From positions 1 through 64,000 of the forward strand of contig JAVHWA010000124.1 of assembly GCA_032160165.1 (NCBI GenBank): a stretch of DNA of 64,000 nucleotides, in the 5' to 3' direction. The position numbers and the translations under genes are program-made. The notes beneath the pieces are model-generated. The model was given only the letters and a program-made list of their open reading frames with translations, had not been told where the DNA came from and did not search any database. Positions 42,377 through 51,814 of the stretch are shown piece after piece. Within the stretch, counting starts at the first letter, position 1, and every line of letters begins with the position of its first letter. This DNA comes from QHXM01 sp032160165. GTDB taxonomy: Bacteria; Acidobacteriota; Blastocatellia; Pyrinomonadales; Pyrinomonadaceae.

Positions 42377-44293
42377 CTACACGCGCGCCGACATTCCCGC
42401 TATGAGCAGGCGCTGAACATTTAAGGCTACGACTGAAGCAGGCACAAATCGTCTGTCCAGCCATTCCTGATCCAGAGCACTGATCTGTACTTCTTTCGGA
42501 GCCCGGGCCATGAAGGCTTCGATGTCTGCGATCGACCGCGGAATAGCTTTAGTCATCCACACCGCCGCATCGTTTGTCACCAGCATGTCGTCTTCGATAC
42601 GTACGCCAATGTTCTTGTATTTCTCAAACGCCGGGCGCACGGCAGCGATGAACTTTTCGTTCTCGGGAGTCTTGGGGAGATTATCGAGTGCGTCCGCACG
42701 AACGTAGACGCCGGGCTCGTTAGTAAAGACCATACCCGGCTCGAGCGCTACTCCTCTTCCGCCGACATCGTGCACGTTCATCCCCAGCCAATGCGATGTA
42801 CCGTGCATGAACCAAAGCCGGTACTGTGGCTGTGGCGGCAGGTTCTTGCTGATGGTGATAGTCCCTTCGCGGTCCGTGATCAATCCCAACTTCAACAATC
42901 CGTCTTTAACCTTCTCGACAGCCGCGTTGTGCACGTCCGTGGGGAAAATCGCGCCAGGCCGCGAAGCGCGAGCGGTCGCCTCTTGTGCATCGTAGACGAT
43001 CTGGTAAATCTCCGCCTGTGTTGGTGAGAATTTGCCGTTCACAGGAAACGTTCGAGTTACGTCGGCCGTGTAGTGACCATACTCCGCGCCGACATCCATT
43101 AGGAGAAGGTTGCCAGACGTAATAGGACCTTGTGATTCTACGTAGTGCAGAGTGGTCGCGTTCGGGCCGCATCCAACAATTGACGGGTAACCCCAGTGGT
43201 CTGCGTTTCGACGCTTGAAGGTGTAGAGGACCTCAGCATCGATTTCGTATTCCCACTTGGATCGACCGGCAATTGCCATGGAGCGACCGATCCCTTCAGA
43301 GGTGATGTCGATCGCGTGCTGCAGGAGCTTTAACTCCGTCGGCGATTTCCGGAGACGCATCTGCGCAAAGATAGGAGAAGAAGTCCTCACGGTCAGGCCG
43401 CTAGCGGACTTGGCCCACTGTATGGCGAAATTTTGCTCCGGCTTGTACTCGCGGCTTTCGTCCTCTCGGGGGACAAGAATATACAGCGAGGCTTCATCGC
43501 GCCCCATTGCCGCGAAGAGGGTCTCGAAACCCGTCGGCGCCGCGGCGGCTGTGGAAGCGGCGCCCGTCGCAGATACCGGCTGGGCGATTGGCTGAGACGC
43601 GGACGGGCTATTTGTGGTGGTCACGTTGGCTCCGACGGCCGTGGAGCTCGAAGCCGGTTGAACTGCCGTGCCGCCTGCAGTCAACTGCGAGGTCTGCGGA
43701 ACCGGCGGGACAACTGGCTGCACGGCTGCTGTCAGGAGCACGCCTTCTTCTTTGGGCCGATAGGCCTGACGCGCGCGAATCGATCGCATGAAGGGCTCAA
43801 ATTCCTTCGCCTCCCAGATCTCTCGAACTCCCGAAAGCTGCCGCGCCTCTTCCGGACTATACATATGGCCGGTCCAGGTCTCGGCCGCGGGATCTCGCTT
43901 CGGCAGAAAAAGTACTTCGCGCAACTGCGGATTGCCGGGCATAAGGACGAGTGTCGCGCCCTTCTGATTCAGGTTCGTCAGGTAGAAGAGATTGTTCTCT
44001 TGTCTGTAATGGTAATCCACGTCGTTCGTGTAGACACGCGGCTCGGTGCTGAAGAGAACCAATATGCTGTTCGCTCCCAGCTTCTCTGCTACTCTGGCGC
44101 GCCGCGAAGCGAGCTCGGCCAATCGTTGGCTGTCGTCAAAGACGGGCGCAGGCGGCGTCACACGAATAACCGTCGCAGTCGGTTTGTCCCCGTTTCGGCT
44201 GGATAACGCCGTGGATGAAAACATCGCCAGCATGAGCATAGAAGCGATCATCACGACCATTACTGGTCGGTAGTATGGGCGTCGAATCTTCAT
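42377..44293 (-). CDS. Aminopeptidase P family protein (M24B), exported
   Basis: About 638 residues from the ATG at 44293, which has a GAGGAG site about eight bases upstream and begins a signal-like sequence (RPVMVVMIASMLMLAMF). It has a creatinase N-terminal domain, then a pita-bread metallopeptidase. Metal ligands are visible in LLMDVGAEYGHYTADVTRTF (two Asp), GTSHWLGMNVHDVGG (His), VFTNEPGVY (Glu) and VRIEDDMLV (Glu). It removes residues before proline. A Pro/Ala/Ser/Thr-rich insertion of about 65 residues (about 200-265) separates the halves. Confidence 0.87.
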   Translation of the reverse strand: MKIRRPYYRPVMVVMIASMLMLAMFSSTALSSRNGDKPTATVIRVTPPAPVFDDSQRLAELASRRARVAEKLGANSILVLFSTEPRVYTNDVDYHYRQENNLFYLTNLNQKGATLVLMPGNPQLREVLFLPKRDPAAETWTGHMYSPEEARQLSGVREIWEAKEFEPFMRSIRARQAYRPKEEGVLLTAAVQPVVPPVPQTSQLTAGGTAVQPASSSTAVGANVTTTNSPSASQPIAQPVSATGAASTAAAAPTGFETLFAAMGRDEASLYILVPREDESREYKPEQNFAIQWAKSASGLTVRTSSPIFAQMRLRKSPTELKLLQHAIDITSEGIGRSMAIAGRSKWEYEIDAEVLYTFKRRNADHWGYPSIVGCGPNATTLHYVESQGPITSGNLLLMDVGAEYGHYTADVTRTFPVNGKFSPTQAEIYQIVYDAQEATARASRPGAIFPTDVHNAAVEKVKDGLLKLGLITDREGTITISKNLPPQPQYRLWFMHGTSHWLGMNVHDVGGRGVALEPGMVFTNEPGVYVRADALDNLPKTPENEKFIAAVRPAFEKYKNIGVRIEDDMLVTNDAAVWMTKAIPRSIADIEAFMARAPKEVQISALDQEWLDRRFVPASVVALNVQRLLIAGMSARV

Positions 44294-44440
44294 TGGAAAT
44301 TCTCTCCTCGAACGATGATATGGAGTCTGCGGGAGCACCGAGCAACCGTGGCTATTTGTCGCCCAATATTACTCTTCCCTATTGAAATTTGAAACGTGAA
44401 TGCTGAAACCCGTCCGCGTGATCCGTTGCTGAGACACAGA

Positions 44441-46606
44441 CTATCGCTTGTCACTGGCAACGATTACCTCGACGTCGCGAGACGTCTTGTTACCGAAAAA
44501 ATCGGCTACGAAGACGCGCACCACGTACTTCCCCGAAGGCAGCGTGGACGAGTTCCAATATTGTTCTGATGCGAACCGGTCACGCACTCGGTTTGTGACT
44601 ATGTAGACAAAGATTGTCTCTCCGGTAGCACCTGCCTTGCTACCTTCGGCATATGCGATCGAAGCCGTGCTGGTATCGTCCGGCAAACTCTCGAACGATA
44701 TTGTGGTTTGTGGCGTCTCGAAGCCGGCCACCGGGGTCCCGTCCCTCTGCAAGATCTGATAGCCCAGTTGGTACAATCCGAGCCGACGTCGTTCCGCGTT
44801 GCCGTCCATTCTGTCATACGCTCGGAGCACAATTCGCACATCGCCGCTAATGGTAATGGGGCGACCCTCCGGACCCGGGCTTTCACGCGCTCCCACTGGT
44901 GGTTCTTGCTGGTTCGAGACGAACTCGTTCCCCGCTTTATCCAAAATTTGCACGCCGTCTTTCTCGATGATCGGCGGAACGGTGTCCTTTAAGCCTGGTA
45001 GTTCGAGGGCCGCCAGCGCATTGAATTCATAACCACTCGTTCCCGCGATCAAATGAACGTGGTTCTGGTTGTTCAGCACGCCGATCGCATCTCCGGCGTT
45101 GAACGTCGCGCCGCGTCTCACGCGAAGCCTGGTCAGTTTTTCGCGGACGTCCCTCGACACGACGAAGCGACGATCCTCGAAGGGATGATCATCTTTGTCG
45201 CGGCCGACGCGCAGATGGATATAGCCGATTTCGGGAAAGCGAATTCGCTCACGCGCTCCGCCGAAGTCCTCGACTGAAAGCGGACGTAACATCCGCTCGG
45301 ACCTGACCAGGCGCACCGTTTCACCATAGGCGCCGGGAATGTCGAGGCCGTTGTGAAACCACGCGTCTTCGCCGTGGCCAATTTCACCGCGAATTTCGCC
45401 AAAGGTGGCAGCGATCTCTCGAGGTTTGCTCGGAGGATCGAAAGGCCATCGACCAGGCGCGTGATTGCGAAAGTCCGAGACCTTGGGACTCATCGCCTCG
45501 ATCGCCGCACTCGTGAGAGCAACGCCACCTGTTGTTCCATCTCGGACGGCAATCCTTACGAGTTTGTTCCCTGTATCAGCTATGACCAGGGTTCCGCCAG
45601 GAGACACGCCCACGGCTGAAGGTCGGTTAAGCTGAGATTGAGTGAGCGGACCGTCCATCAAACCTGAATTCTCGCCTCCGGCGATTGTCGAGACTCGAGA
45701 CCAAAACCCAAACAACAAAGCCCGAATACTCGATCCGCCTGCATCTGCTACCCAGATGGTGCCGTCGCGGTCTACGGCGACGCCGAGCGGTTCGTCGAAA
45801 GAAGCGGTCAGTAGCGACCCATCATTCGAACCTCGCCTGCCCGAACCGGCAATTGTACTCACCGCGCCATTCACTCCCACGCGCCGCAGCCTTCGATTGC
45901 CGGAATCGGCCACGATAAGCGACCCGTCGAGATCGATCGCGATCCCACACGGAGTATCAAATCGCGCCTCAGATCCGCTGGGCGAATCAACGAAAGCGGG
46001 CTCGCCGCCACCGGCGATCGTTCGCACCCGTCCGGAGACATCGATGCTCCTGACTCGGTCGTTGTAGGTATCTGTGACAAGGATCGTTCCATCGAGGCTT
46101 ACAGCGACTCCGATGGGTCCATTGAACAAAGCCTCGGCGTGATCTCCGTCAGCAAAGCCGGATTTGTTTTCCACGCCGGCGACGGTCGAGACTTGGCCGC
46201 TTTTCGTATCGACCCGTTTGATTGTGTGCGCTCCGGTCTCAGCGACGATAAGCGATCCGTCTGGTGCCAATGCGATCCCCGAAGGCGTATCGAGGTTCTC
46301 GGCCACCAGCTTCGAACTCCCGTCGGATGCGAAATGCCAAATGCGACCGGTCTCGCCATCGGATACATATACTCCTTCCCCCGAAACAGCAATTCCGAAT
46401 GGATCGACAAAGGAAGGAGAGCCGGCCAAAGCCCCGCCGCCGGCAAGCGTGCGAATCGAAGTCAGGGGAGGTGGTTCGCTCGACTGCCTGGTGCATGCGA
46501 TTGCAAAAGCTGCTGCGACAAACGCGAGGAACCAGCCCACCAACGTGGGGATACCCGGACGGTGAGGTAATGGGTGACTAACGAATTGTCGATGCTGGTG
46601 GTTCAT
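44441..46606 (-). CDS. NHL beta-propeller lipoprotein with M23-like domain
   Basis: A 721-residue protein with a signal sequence ending in a lipobox-like AIAC (Cys near residue 38). Residues about 45-365 contain repeated NHL blades (PFGIAVSGEGVYVSDGETGR, PIGVAVSLDGTILVTDTYND, PCGIAIDLDGSLIVADSGNR). Next comes an M23-like domain with FHNGLDI (HxxxD) and NHVHL (HxH), the two zinc-binding motifs of LytM-type peptidases. A final beta domain covers about 590-721. Propeller and M23 domains in one lipoprotein are unusual. It may bind and cut peptidoglycan or only bind it. Confidence 0.8.
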   Translation of the reverse strand: MNHQHRQFVSHPLPHRPGIPTLVGWFLAFVAAAFAIACTRQSSEPPPLTSIRTLAGGGALAGSPSFVDPFGIAVSGEGVYVSDGETGRIWHFASDGSSKLVAENLDTPSGIALAPDGSLIVAETGAHTIKRVDTKSGQVSTVAGVENKSGFADGDHAEALFNGPIGVAVSLDGTILVTDTYNDRVRSIDVSGRVRTIAGGGEPAFVDSPSGSEARFDTPCGIAIDLDGSLIVADSGNRRLRRVGVNGAVSTIAGSGRRGSNDGSLLTASFDEPLGVAVDRDGTIWVADAGGSSIRALLFGFWSRVSTIAGGENSGLMDGPLTQSQLNRPSAVGVSPGGTLVIADTGNKLVRIAVRDGTTGGVALTSAAIEAMSPKVSDFRNHAPGRWPFDPPSKPREIAATFGEIRGEIGHGEDAWFHNGLDIPGAYGETVRLVRSERMLRPLSVEDFGGARERIRFPEIGYIHLRVGRDKDDHPFEDRRFVVSRDVREKLTRLRVRRGATFNAGDAIGVLNNQNHVHLIAGTSGYEFNALAALELPGLKDTVPPIIEKDGVQILDKAGNEFVSNQQEPPVGARESPGPEGRPITISGDVRIVLRAYDRMDGNAERRRLGLYQLGYQILQRDGTPVAGFETPQTTISFESLPDDTSTASIAYAEGSKAGATGETIFVYIVTNRVRDRFASEQYWNSSTLPSGKYVVRVFVADFFGNKTSRDVEVIVASDKR

Positions 46607-46649
46607 CTGATTCAGATAAGCTGTGCGAGACCTCTGGCGCGAGACGCCA

Positions 46650-46679
46650 TTGAGTGTTGCGAGTGGTTGGGGGTATGCT
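46650..46679 (+). promoter_or_regulatory. Candidate promoter giving a leaderless UPF0182 mRNA
   Basis: TTGAGT (46650-46655), an 18-base spacer and TATGCT (46674-46679) resemble a sigma-70 promoter. Transcription would start at about 46685-46687, on the ATG of the UPF0182 gene itself. That would explain why no ribosome-binding site is present there. Confidence 0.4.
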
Positions 46680-46686
46680 ATGCGCC

Positions 46687-49611
46687 ATGAGCACCTCCAT
46701 CCCTGACGACCTTGACGATCTTGACGGCAAGATCATTGATATCGGACCGACCAAACCGAAGCGAAATCGCAAACGAATTATTTTTATCCTCGCAGTGGTC
46801 ATACTGCTGTACGTACTGGTCCGCTCAGTCTCGATCTATATTTCTGCGCTTTGGTTCGACTCGCTTGGTTATTCGACTGTCTACTGGTACGTCTTCAGAT
46901 CGAAACTCTTCGTCTTTCTCATTTTCGCCGCGCTGACTATAGCAATTCTTCGCGCTGTTTTCTGGCTGCTGGAGCGGACATTTTCCGCCAGCGCCCTCGA
47001 GCGCCGCACCATTATGGTCAACAATCAGGCGGTGCAGATCAACCCCGGCAAATTATTCCGGCCGGTGGCGTGGGTGCTTTCGGTCGTCGTGGGAATATTT
47101 TTCGGATTGGGAATGAAGGATGGCTGGCGCGAGCTCGCCCTCTATCTAAATCAGCCTGCGGTGGCCGTGGTCGATCCGATTTTTAGAAAGTCCCTTGGGT
47201 TCTATCTGTTTTCGCTCCCTGTTCATCAGATGTTGAGCAAGTGGCTGATTGTGCTCTCGATTCTGACACTAATCCTGACCGTCCTCTTCGCGGCCTTGTC
47301 CAGCACACAAAAGCAAGCCACTAAGGCGGCAACCTCGGCTGTTCGCGGGACGGGTTACGCGGCAGTCTCTTTCGCCCTTGCCGCATTTCTACTGCTGCTT
47401 GCCTGGCGCGTATACCTTTCACGCTTTCCTTTTCTCTGGGAGGACCACCAATCCTTTTCCGGCGTCACCTACACTGAGGCCAACCATTACATACCCGGTT
47501 TGACGTTTGTCGTGATCGCACTGATCCTGGCAGCCGCAATCATCATTGTGAATGGACTCACAGGGCGGAGGATTCGTATTCTGGTTGGCGCCGTCGCCCT
47601 TCCCGTTCTGACGTACGTCATCGCCGGGATGCTGATACCCGCTTACGTCCAGAGTTTTGTCGTCAAGCCAAACGAACTGGGCCGCGAGACCCCATACATC
47701 AAACACAACATCGAATGGACGCGTCGGGCGTTTGGGCTCGATCGTGTGGTGGCTCGCGACTTCGACGCCGATACTTCCGATGACCCTAGCGCCACGATGG
47801 CAAGTTTCGATCTGGACCAGAATCGGTCGACGCTGGATAACATTCGGCTGTGGGACTGGCGCGCATTACACGACACGCTCAGGCAGGAGCAAGGTATACG
47901 CGACTACTACGAATTCCCTGATGTGGATGTTGATCGCTATCGAATCGGAGGCCAACCGCGACAGGTAATGCTCGCAGCGCGCGAGCTGGATGTCACCAAG
48001 CTGCCCGAACAGTCGCGCAACTGGATCAACGAGAAACTGATCTATACGCACGGCTACGGCGTGACGATGAACACCTCGAACGAATTCCTGGGCGAAAGCA
48101 AACCAAAATTCGTGCTTTCAAATATGCCCATTGAATCGATTGCGCAGGAAGACATTAAGGTAACCCGGCCGGAAATCTACTTCGGACAGAAGACGGACAC
48201 CAACGTCTACGTCAAGACAAAGCAGCAGGAATTTAACTATCCACAGGGCGCAACTAATAGCTCTAACGTCTATGAAGGGACCGGAGGGATTCCGGTTGGT
48301 GGATATTTCCGTCGCCTTCTGCTTGCCTGGGCATTGAATGATCTTTCCAAGTTGCCGTTCTCTGATGATGTCACCTCAGAGAGCCGAGTGCTTATCCACC
48401 GCAATATTAAGGAACGCGTGCAGAGTCTTGCGCCCTTTCTCGTTTACGACAATGACCCATACATCGTGGTTAGCAAGGAGGGGCGGCTTTTCTGGATTAT
48501 TGACGCCTTCACTGAGTCGTCGAATTATCCCTACTCGCGTCACTTCAACGTAGGCGACCAGAGCGTCAACTACATTCGAAACAGCGTAAAGGTGACTATC
48601 GATGCGTACGATGGCTCGGTCGCTTTTTACGTCTTCGAGCCGGATGACCCGATCATCAAGGCTTACTCAGCAATCTTTCCGGCTCTCTTTCGTCCGAAGG
48701 AGGACATGCCGCCCGACCTCCGAGCTCACATTCGTTATCCGGAGACACTGATCCGGACGCAGGGAGACGTTTACAGCCTCTATCACACGGAAGAGCCGAG
48801 TGTGTTCTTTCAGCGCGACGATGCGTGGAGCGTTGCCAGGCAGGCCAATCGATCCGAAGACAAGAGCAAAGACTCGCAAACTTTCGAGCCATACTTTGTC
48901 TTGATGCGTTTGCCGGGCGAGGCTGCCAACAGCGAGTTTGTGGAGATTCTTCCATTTACTCCCGCCAATCGCCCCAACATGATCTCCTGGATGGCGGGAC
49001 GCAGTGACGGCGATGCGTATGGCTCGCTGCTGGTCTACAACTTTCCAAAATCCAAGACGATCGTAGGCCCACAACAAATCGAAGCCAATATCGATCAGGA
49101 CCCTGAAATCGCGTCCAAGATCACACTATGGAACCAGCAGGGCTCGCGAGTATTGCGCGGGAACTTGCTGGTCATTCCGATCGGTACGGGTCTGCTCTAC
49201 GTTGAACCGATTTACCTCCAAGCGCAAAGTTATCCGCGGCCTCAGCTTCAGCTGGTCGTGCTGGCTACGCAGAAGCGCTTGAAATTCGGCGAGGCGCCAA
49301 CCGAAACGGATCCGCGTCCTGCTTTCGATAAGGCGTGGGAAAAGATGTTCGGTCAAAAAGTCGCGGCCGAGTCTCAGCCGAAGGAGGGACAGGTCAAGCC
49401 CACGCCAACTCCAACTGAAAGTCCTCAGCCGCAGCAGAATGCGCCCCCGGTTCTCTCGTCGGGCGTGCAACAACTCATAAATCGCGCTGCTGATGATCTG
49501 GCGAATTATCAACGGCTCACCGCGGAAGGTAAGCTGGGCGAGGCCGGCCAGAAGCTCGATTCCCTCAAACGTACTTTAGAGGACCTGCGCAAAGCCACCG
49601 GAAAGCAGTGA
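46687..49611 (+). CDS. UPF0182 family large membrane protein
   Basis: About 974 residues of the UPF0182 (COG1615) family. Seven or so membrane helices fill the first 330 residues, followed by a very large soluble domain with family motifs (WTRRAFGLDRV, LDNIRLWDWRALHDTLRQEQ, ESRVLIHRNIKERVQ, YVEPIYLQA). A Pro/Gln-rich linker and a C-terminal helical hairpin end it. Its function is unknown. I start it at the third ATG (46687); two others lie upstream. The next gene overlaps its stop codon. Confidence 0.88.
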   Translation: MSTSIPDDLDDLDGKIIDIGPTKPKRNRKRIIFILAVVILLYVLVRSVSIYISALWFDSLGYSTVYWYVFRSKLFVFLIFAALTIAILRAVFWLLERTFSASALERRTIMVNNQAVQINPGKLFRPVAWVLSVVVGIFFGLGMKDGWRELALYLNQPAVAVVDPIFRKSLGFYLFSLPVHQMLSKWLIVLSILTLILTVLFAALSSTQKQATKAATSAVRGTGYAAVSFALAAFLLLLAWRVYLSRFPFLWEDHQSFSGVTYTEANHYIPGLTFVVIALILAAAIIIVNGLTGRRIRILVGAVALPVLTYVIAGMLIPAYVQSFVVKPNELGRETPYIKHNIEWTRRAFGLDRVVARDFDADTSDDPSATMASFDLDQNRSTLDNIRLWDWRALHDTLRQEQGIRDYYEFPDVDVDRYRIGGQPRQVMLAARELDVTKLPEQSRNWINEKLIYTHGYGVTMNTSNEFLGESKPKFVLSNMPIESIAQEDIKVTRPEIYFGQKTDTNVYVKTKQQEFNYPQGATNSSNVYEGTGGIPVGGYFRRLLLAWALNDLSKLPFSDDVTSESRVLIHRNIKERVQSLAPFLVYDNDPYIVVSKEGRLFWIIDAFTESSNYPYSRHFNVGDQSVNYIRNSVKVTIDAYDGSVAFYVFEPDDPIIKAYSAIFPALFRPKEDMPPDLRAHIRYPETLIRTQGDVYSLYHTEEPSVFFQRDDAWSVARQANRSEDKSKDSQTFEPYFVLMRLPGEAANSEFVEILPFTPANRPNMISWMAGRSDGDAYGSLLVYNFPKSKTIVGPQQIEANIDQDPEIASKITLWNQQGSRVLRGNLLVIPIGTGLLYVEPIYLQAQSYPRPQLQLVVLATQKRLKFGEAPTETDPRPAFDKAWEKMFGQKVAAESQPKEGQVKPTPTPTESPQPQQNAPPVLSSGVQQLINRAADDLANYQRLTAEGKLGEAGQKLDSLKRTLEDLRKATGKQ

Positions 49612-50003
49612 GCAATCGTCCACTTGGCCGAATTCTGATCGTCGAAGACGACCCGATGCGCTGTTCGTGGTTCGAGCAGAAGTTTGCCTCGCACGTGCTG
49701 GATGTTACCTGCGATGTGAATCAAGCGGCTGAATGGCTCGAGAACCAAGAGTACGTCTTGATACTTCTCGATCACGATCTCACTGACGAGCACTACTTTT
49801 CAGACGAGCCGGACGACGAGCGCACCGGCTACGCGATTGCTGCGTGGCTGGCAGGTCATCCCGACAGACAGGTTCACGCGTTGATTCTGATTCATTCGTT
49901 GAATTATGGCGGAGCCCAGCGAATGCTGGAGCTGTTGCACGGCTCGGGTCGCGATGCCCAACACATCCCGTTTCATTACCTGCAAGCGGGATTGAGAATG
50001 TGA
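49608..50003 (+). CDS. Receiver-like protein, cyclic-phosphate-processing type
   Basis: A 131-residue CheY-like single domain: ILIVEDDPMRCSWFEQKF, ILLDHDL (phosphoacceptor-like Asp), TGYAIAAWLA and LILIHSLNYGGAQRMLELL. The DHDL and HSLN...GA pattern fits receiver-like domains associated with cyclic-phosphate processing better than classical response regulators. It has no output domain. GTG overlaps the UPF0182 stop by four bases, so translation is coupled. Confidence 0.75.
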   Translation: MSNRPLGRILIVEDDPMRCSWFEQKFASHVLDVTCDVNQAAEWLENQEYVLILLDHDLTDEHYFSDEPDDERTGYAIAAWLAGHPDRQVHALILIHSLNYGGAQRMLELLHGSGRDAQHIPFHYLQAGLRM

Positions 50004-50036
50004 ACTGGGGCGATGACTATCTCGCAGGTTAGGACT

Positions 50037-50170
50037 GTCCAAGGTCCAAAGTGCGCCGCGAAACTTGCCGCGTCGAATTCAATCCTCGCGCTTTGATATC
50101 GAACGTTGAACCTTAAACATTGAACCTTGAACGTATTCTGGCTTTGGACTTTGGACCTTGGACTTTGGAC
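50037..50170. repeat. Composite heptamer element, GTCCAAR with nested GAACSTT
   Basis: The outer arms are GTCCAAG, GTCCAAA (50037-50050) and TTTGGAC, TTTGGAC, CTTGGAC, TTTGGAC (50143-50170), reverse complements in 7-base phase. Nested between them is a run of the other family, GAACGTT, GAACCTT, AAACATT, GAACCTT, GAACGTA (50101-50135). The element fills the whole gap between two convergent genes. Confidence 0.85.
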
Positions 50171-50180
50171 TGCTTCTCAG

Positions 50181-50972
50181 TCACAGTCCCTTGTCCAGCA
50201 ATTCCCTCGCTTGCTTTACCGCGTCCTGATGCTCCGGCAGGAAATCAGGATTTGGGGTAGATGTGAGGATCCCCTCCAGTTGCTTGCGCGCGTCTTCGTT
50301 ACGGCCAACCGCAAGATATGCCTGGCCTAGGCGCAGATGAAAGAGCGCGTTGTTATCGCCGAAGCGCAATCCCTTCTCAAGAATCTCCACGGCATGCTTT
50401 GAATCTCCTCCCAACATGCGCGGGGTCTCGAGATCGATTTGGCCGAGCGCCATGTAGGCGCTTCCATTCTGAAAGCCTTCGTCCAGTTGAATCACTCGCT
50501 CCATCTCACTTCGTATCTCGTTCACGGCCGACAGCCCGCTAAGCATACTCGTCTGCGCCTTGCCCCCGAGGTTCGCACCAAGCCAAAAGTGTCCCTCGGG
50601 CTTTCCGTCCTGTAATTTGATTGCTCTTCTGCCGGCTTCGATTCCATCGCCGTACATTTTGTCCCGCTCTGTCGTATTGTCTGTGTGAAAGCCAAGATAG
50701 TAGGCGAGTCTGGCGAATTTCCAGGCCGCCTCATAGCTACTCGAGTCGAGTGCCGTGGCCCGACGCAGCGCTATGATTCCCTCTCGCGCTCGCGGCAGGT
50801 CACTTCGTTGCTGGTACGACTTTTCCGCCTGTGCGATCAAATCTGCGGCGGCTGTCTTGTCCTGAGCCGTCTCCTGCACAGGTGCTTGCGACGAGCAGGC
50901 CGTAACTGTGATGAGCGAGAGGGCGAGAAGAATCAGGCAGCCACGCTTTCCGTTCTCGTGATTAATTTGCAT
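50181..50972 (-). CDS. TPR lipoprotein
   Basis: A 263-residue protein with a signal peptide and lipobox-like TVTAC (Cys near residue 26). It has helical repeat units (LPRAREGIIALRRATALDSSS, GIEAGRRAIKLQDGKPEGHF, HAVEILEKGLRFGDNNALFH, LGQAYLAVGRNEDARKQLEG). It is a membrane-anchored scaffold of unknown partner. It is divergent from the HAD gene at 51152. Confidence 0.8.
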   Translation of the reverse strand: MQINHENGKRGCLILLALSLITVTACSSQAPVQETAQDKTAAADLIAQAEKSYQQRSDLPRAREGIIALRRATALDSSSYEAAWKFARLAYYLGFHTDNTTERDKMYGDGIEAGRRAIKLQDGKPEGHFWLGANLGGKAQTSMLSGLSAVNEIRSEMERVIQLDEGFQNGSAYMALGQIDLETPRMLGGDSKHAVEILEKGLRFGDNNALFHLRLGQAYLAVGRNEDARKQLEGILTSTPNPDFLPEHQDAVKQARELLDKGL

Positions 50973-51151
50973 CTTGCTTATGACCTAAAGCTCGTAAACG
51001 CAGGCGAATCAGACTTCAATCGCTATTCTGCTTTACCCAAAGCTTTCGGAATAGGGTATATTTCAGCCTTCATACTACATGCTCTGGCGCGGATTCGGAG
51101 AAGATCCAAACCATCTCGTTATGCGCAGGGCGCTTCCCCTGGAGGACACTT

Positions 51152-51814
51152 GTGGCGGCCGCAGCGTTCTATGACCTGGAAGGTACATTAGTCAGCACTA
51201 ATCTTGTACATACCCTGGGTTTTTACGCGAAGAATCAACAAGGGCTATTCCGGACGTTCAAGAAGAGCGCGTCGACGCTTTTGAGTATTCCGATCTTCGC
51301 CGTCACGGACCAGTATAGCCGAAAGGTCTTCAATGATCTCTTTTTCAAGAGGTATAAGGGTGAATCCGAAGACCGTCTGCGGTTCTTTGCCGAAGAGCTT
51401 TTTGAAGACGTTCTCAAGCCGGCTATTTTCCCCGGCGCCTTCGAGCTCATCGAGAAATCTCGAAGCCTCGGCTTGCGACAAGTAGTTGTCACGGGGGCGC
51501 TGGATCTCTCCGTGACTCCGCTTATGAAACATCTGGGGATAGTAGACTACGTCACCAACCGGCTCGAATTCGTCAACGGCGTGGCGACCGGGCGGTTGCT
51601 TCCGCCTGTAGTGGCCGCGGCCACCAAGGCGTCGTGGATAAGGACATTTGCAGAGCGAGAGGCCCTGAGCCTTAGCGATTCCTATGCTTACACGGACAGC
51701 ATGTCGGACCTTCCCATGCTTTCAGTAGTCGGTCACCCAGCCGCAGTCAACCCGGACATGCGTCTGCGCCAGACCGCGCTTCATCACGATTGGCCCATCC
51801 TTAACTTGAAGTGA
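51152..51814 (+). CDS. HAD-IB family phosphatase-like protein
   Basis: A 220-residue HAD-superfamily hydrolase beginning with GTG. Motif I reads FYDLEGTLV, so the second Asp of DxDGT is replaced by Glu. Motif II is VVTGAL, motif III supplies Lys in AATKASWI, and motif IV is YTDSMSDLPML. HAD-IB proteins dephosphorylate small molecules, including lysophosphatidic acid and phosphoserine. It opens a rightward cluster with the LarA-like protein and the reductase/ligase/acyltransferase megasynthase, which suggests a lipid-related substrate. Confidence 0.8.
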   Translation: MAAAAFYDLEGTLVSTNLVHTLGFYAKNQQGLFRTFKKSASTLLSIPIFAVTDQYSRKVFNDLFFKRYKGESEDRLRFFAEELFEDVLKPAIFPGAFELIEKSRSLGLRQVVVTGALDLSVTPLMKHLGIVDYVTNRLEFVNGVATGRLLPPVVAAATKASWIRTFAEREALSLSDSYAYTDSMSDLPMLSVVGHPAAVNPDMRLRQTALHHDWPILNLK

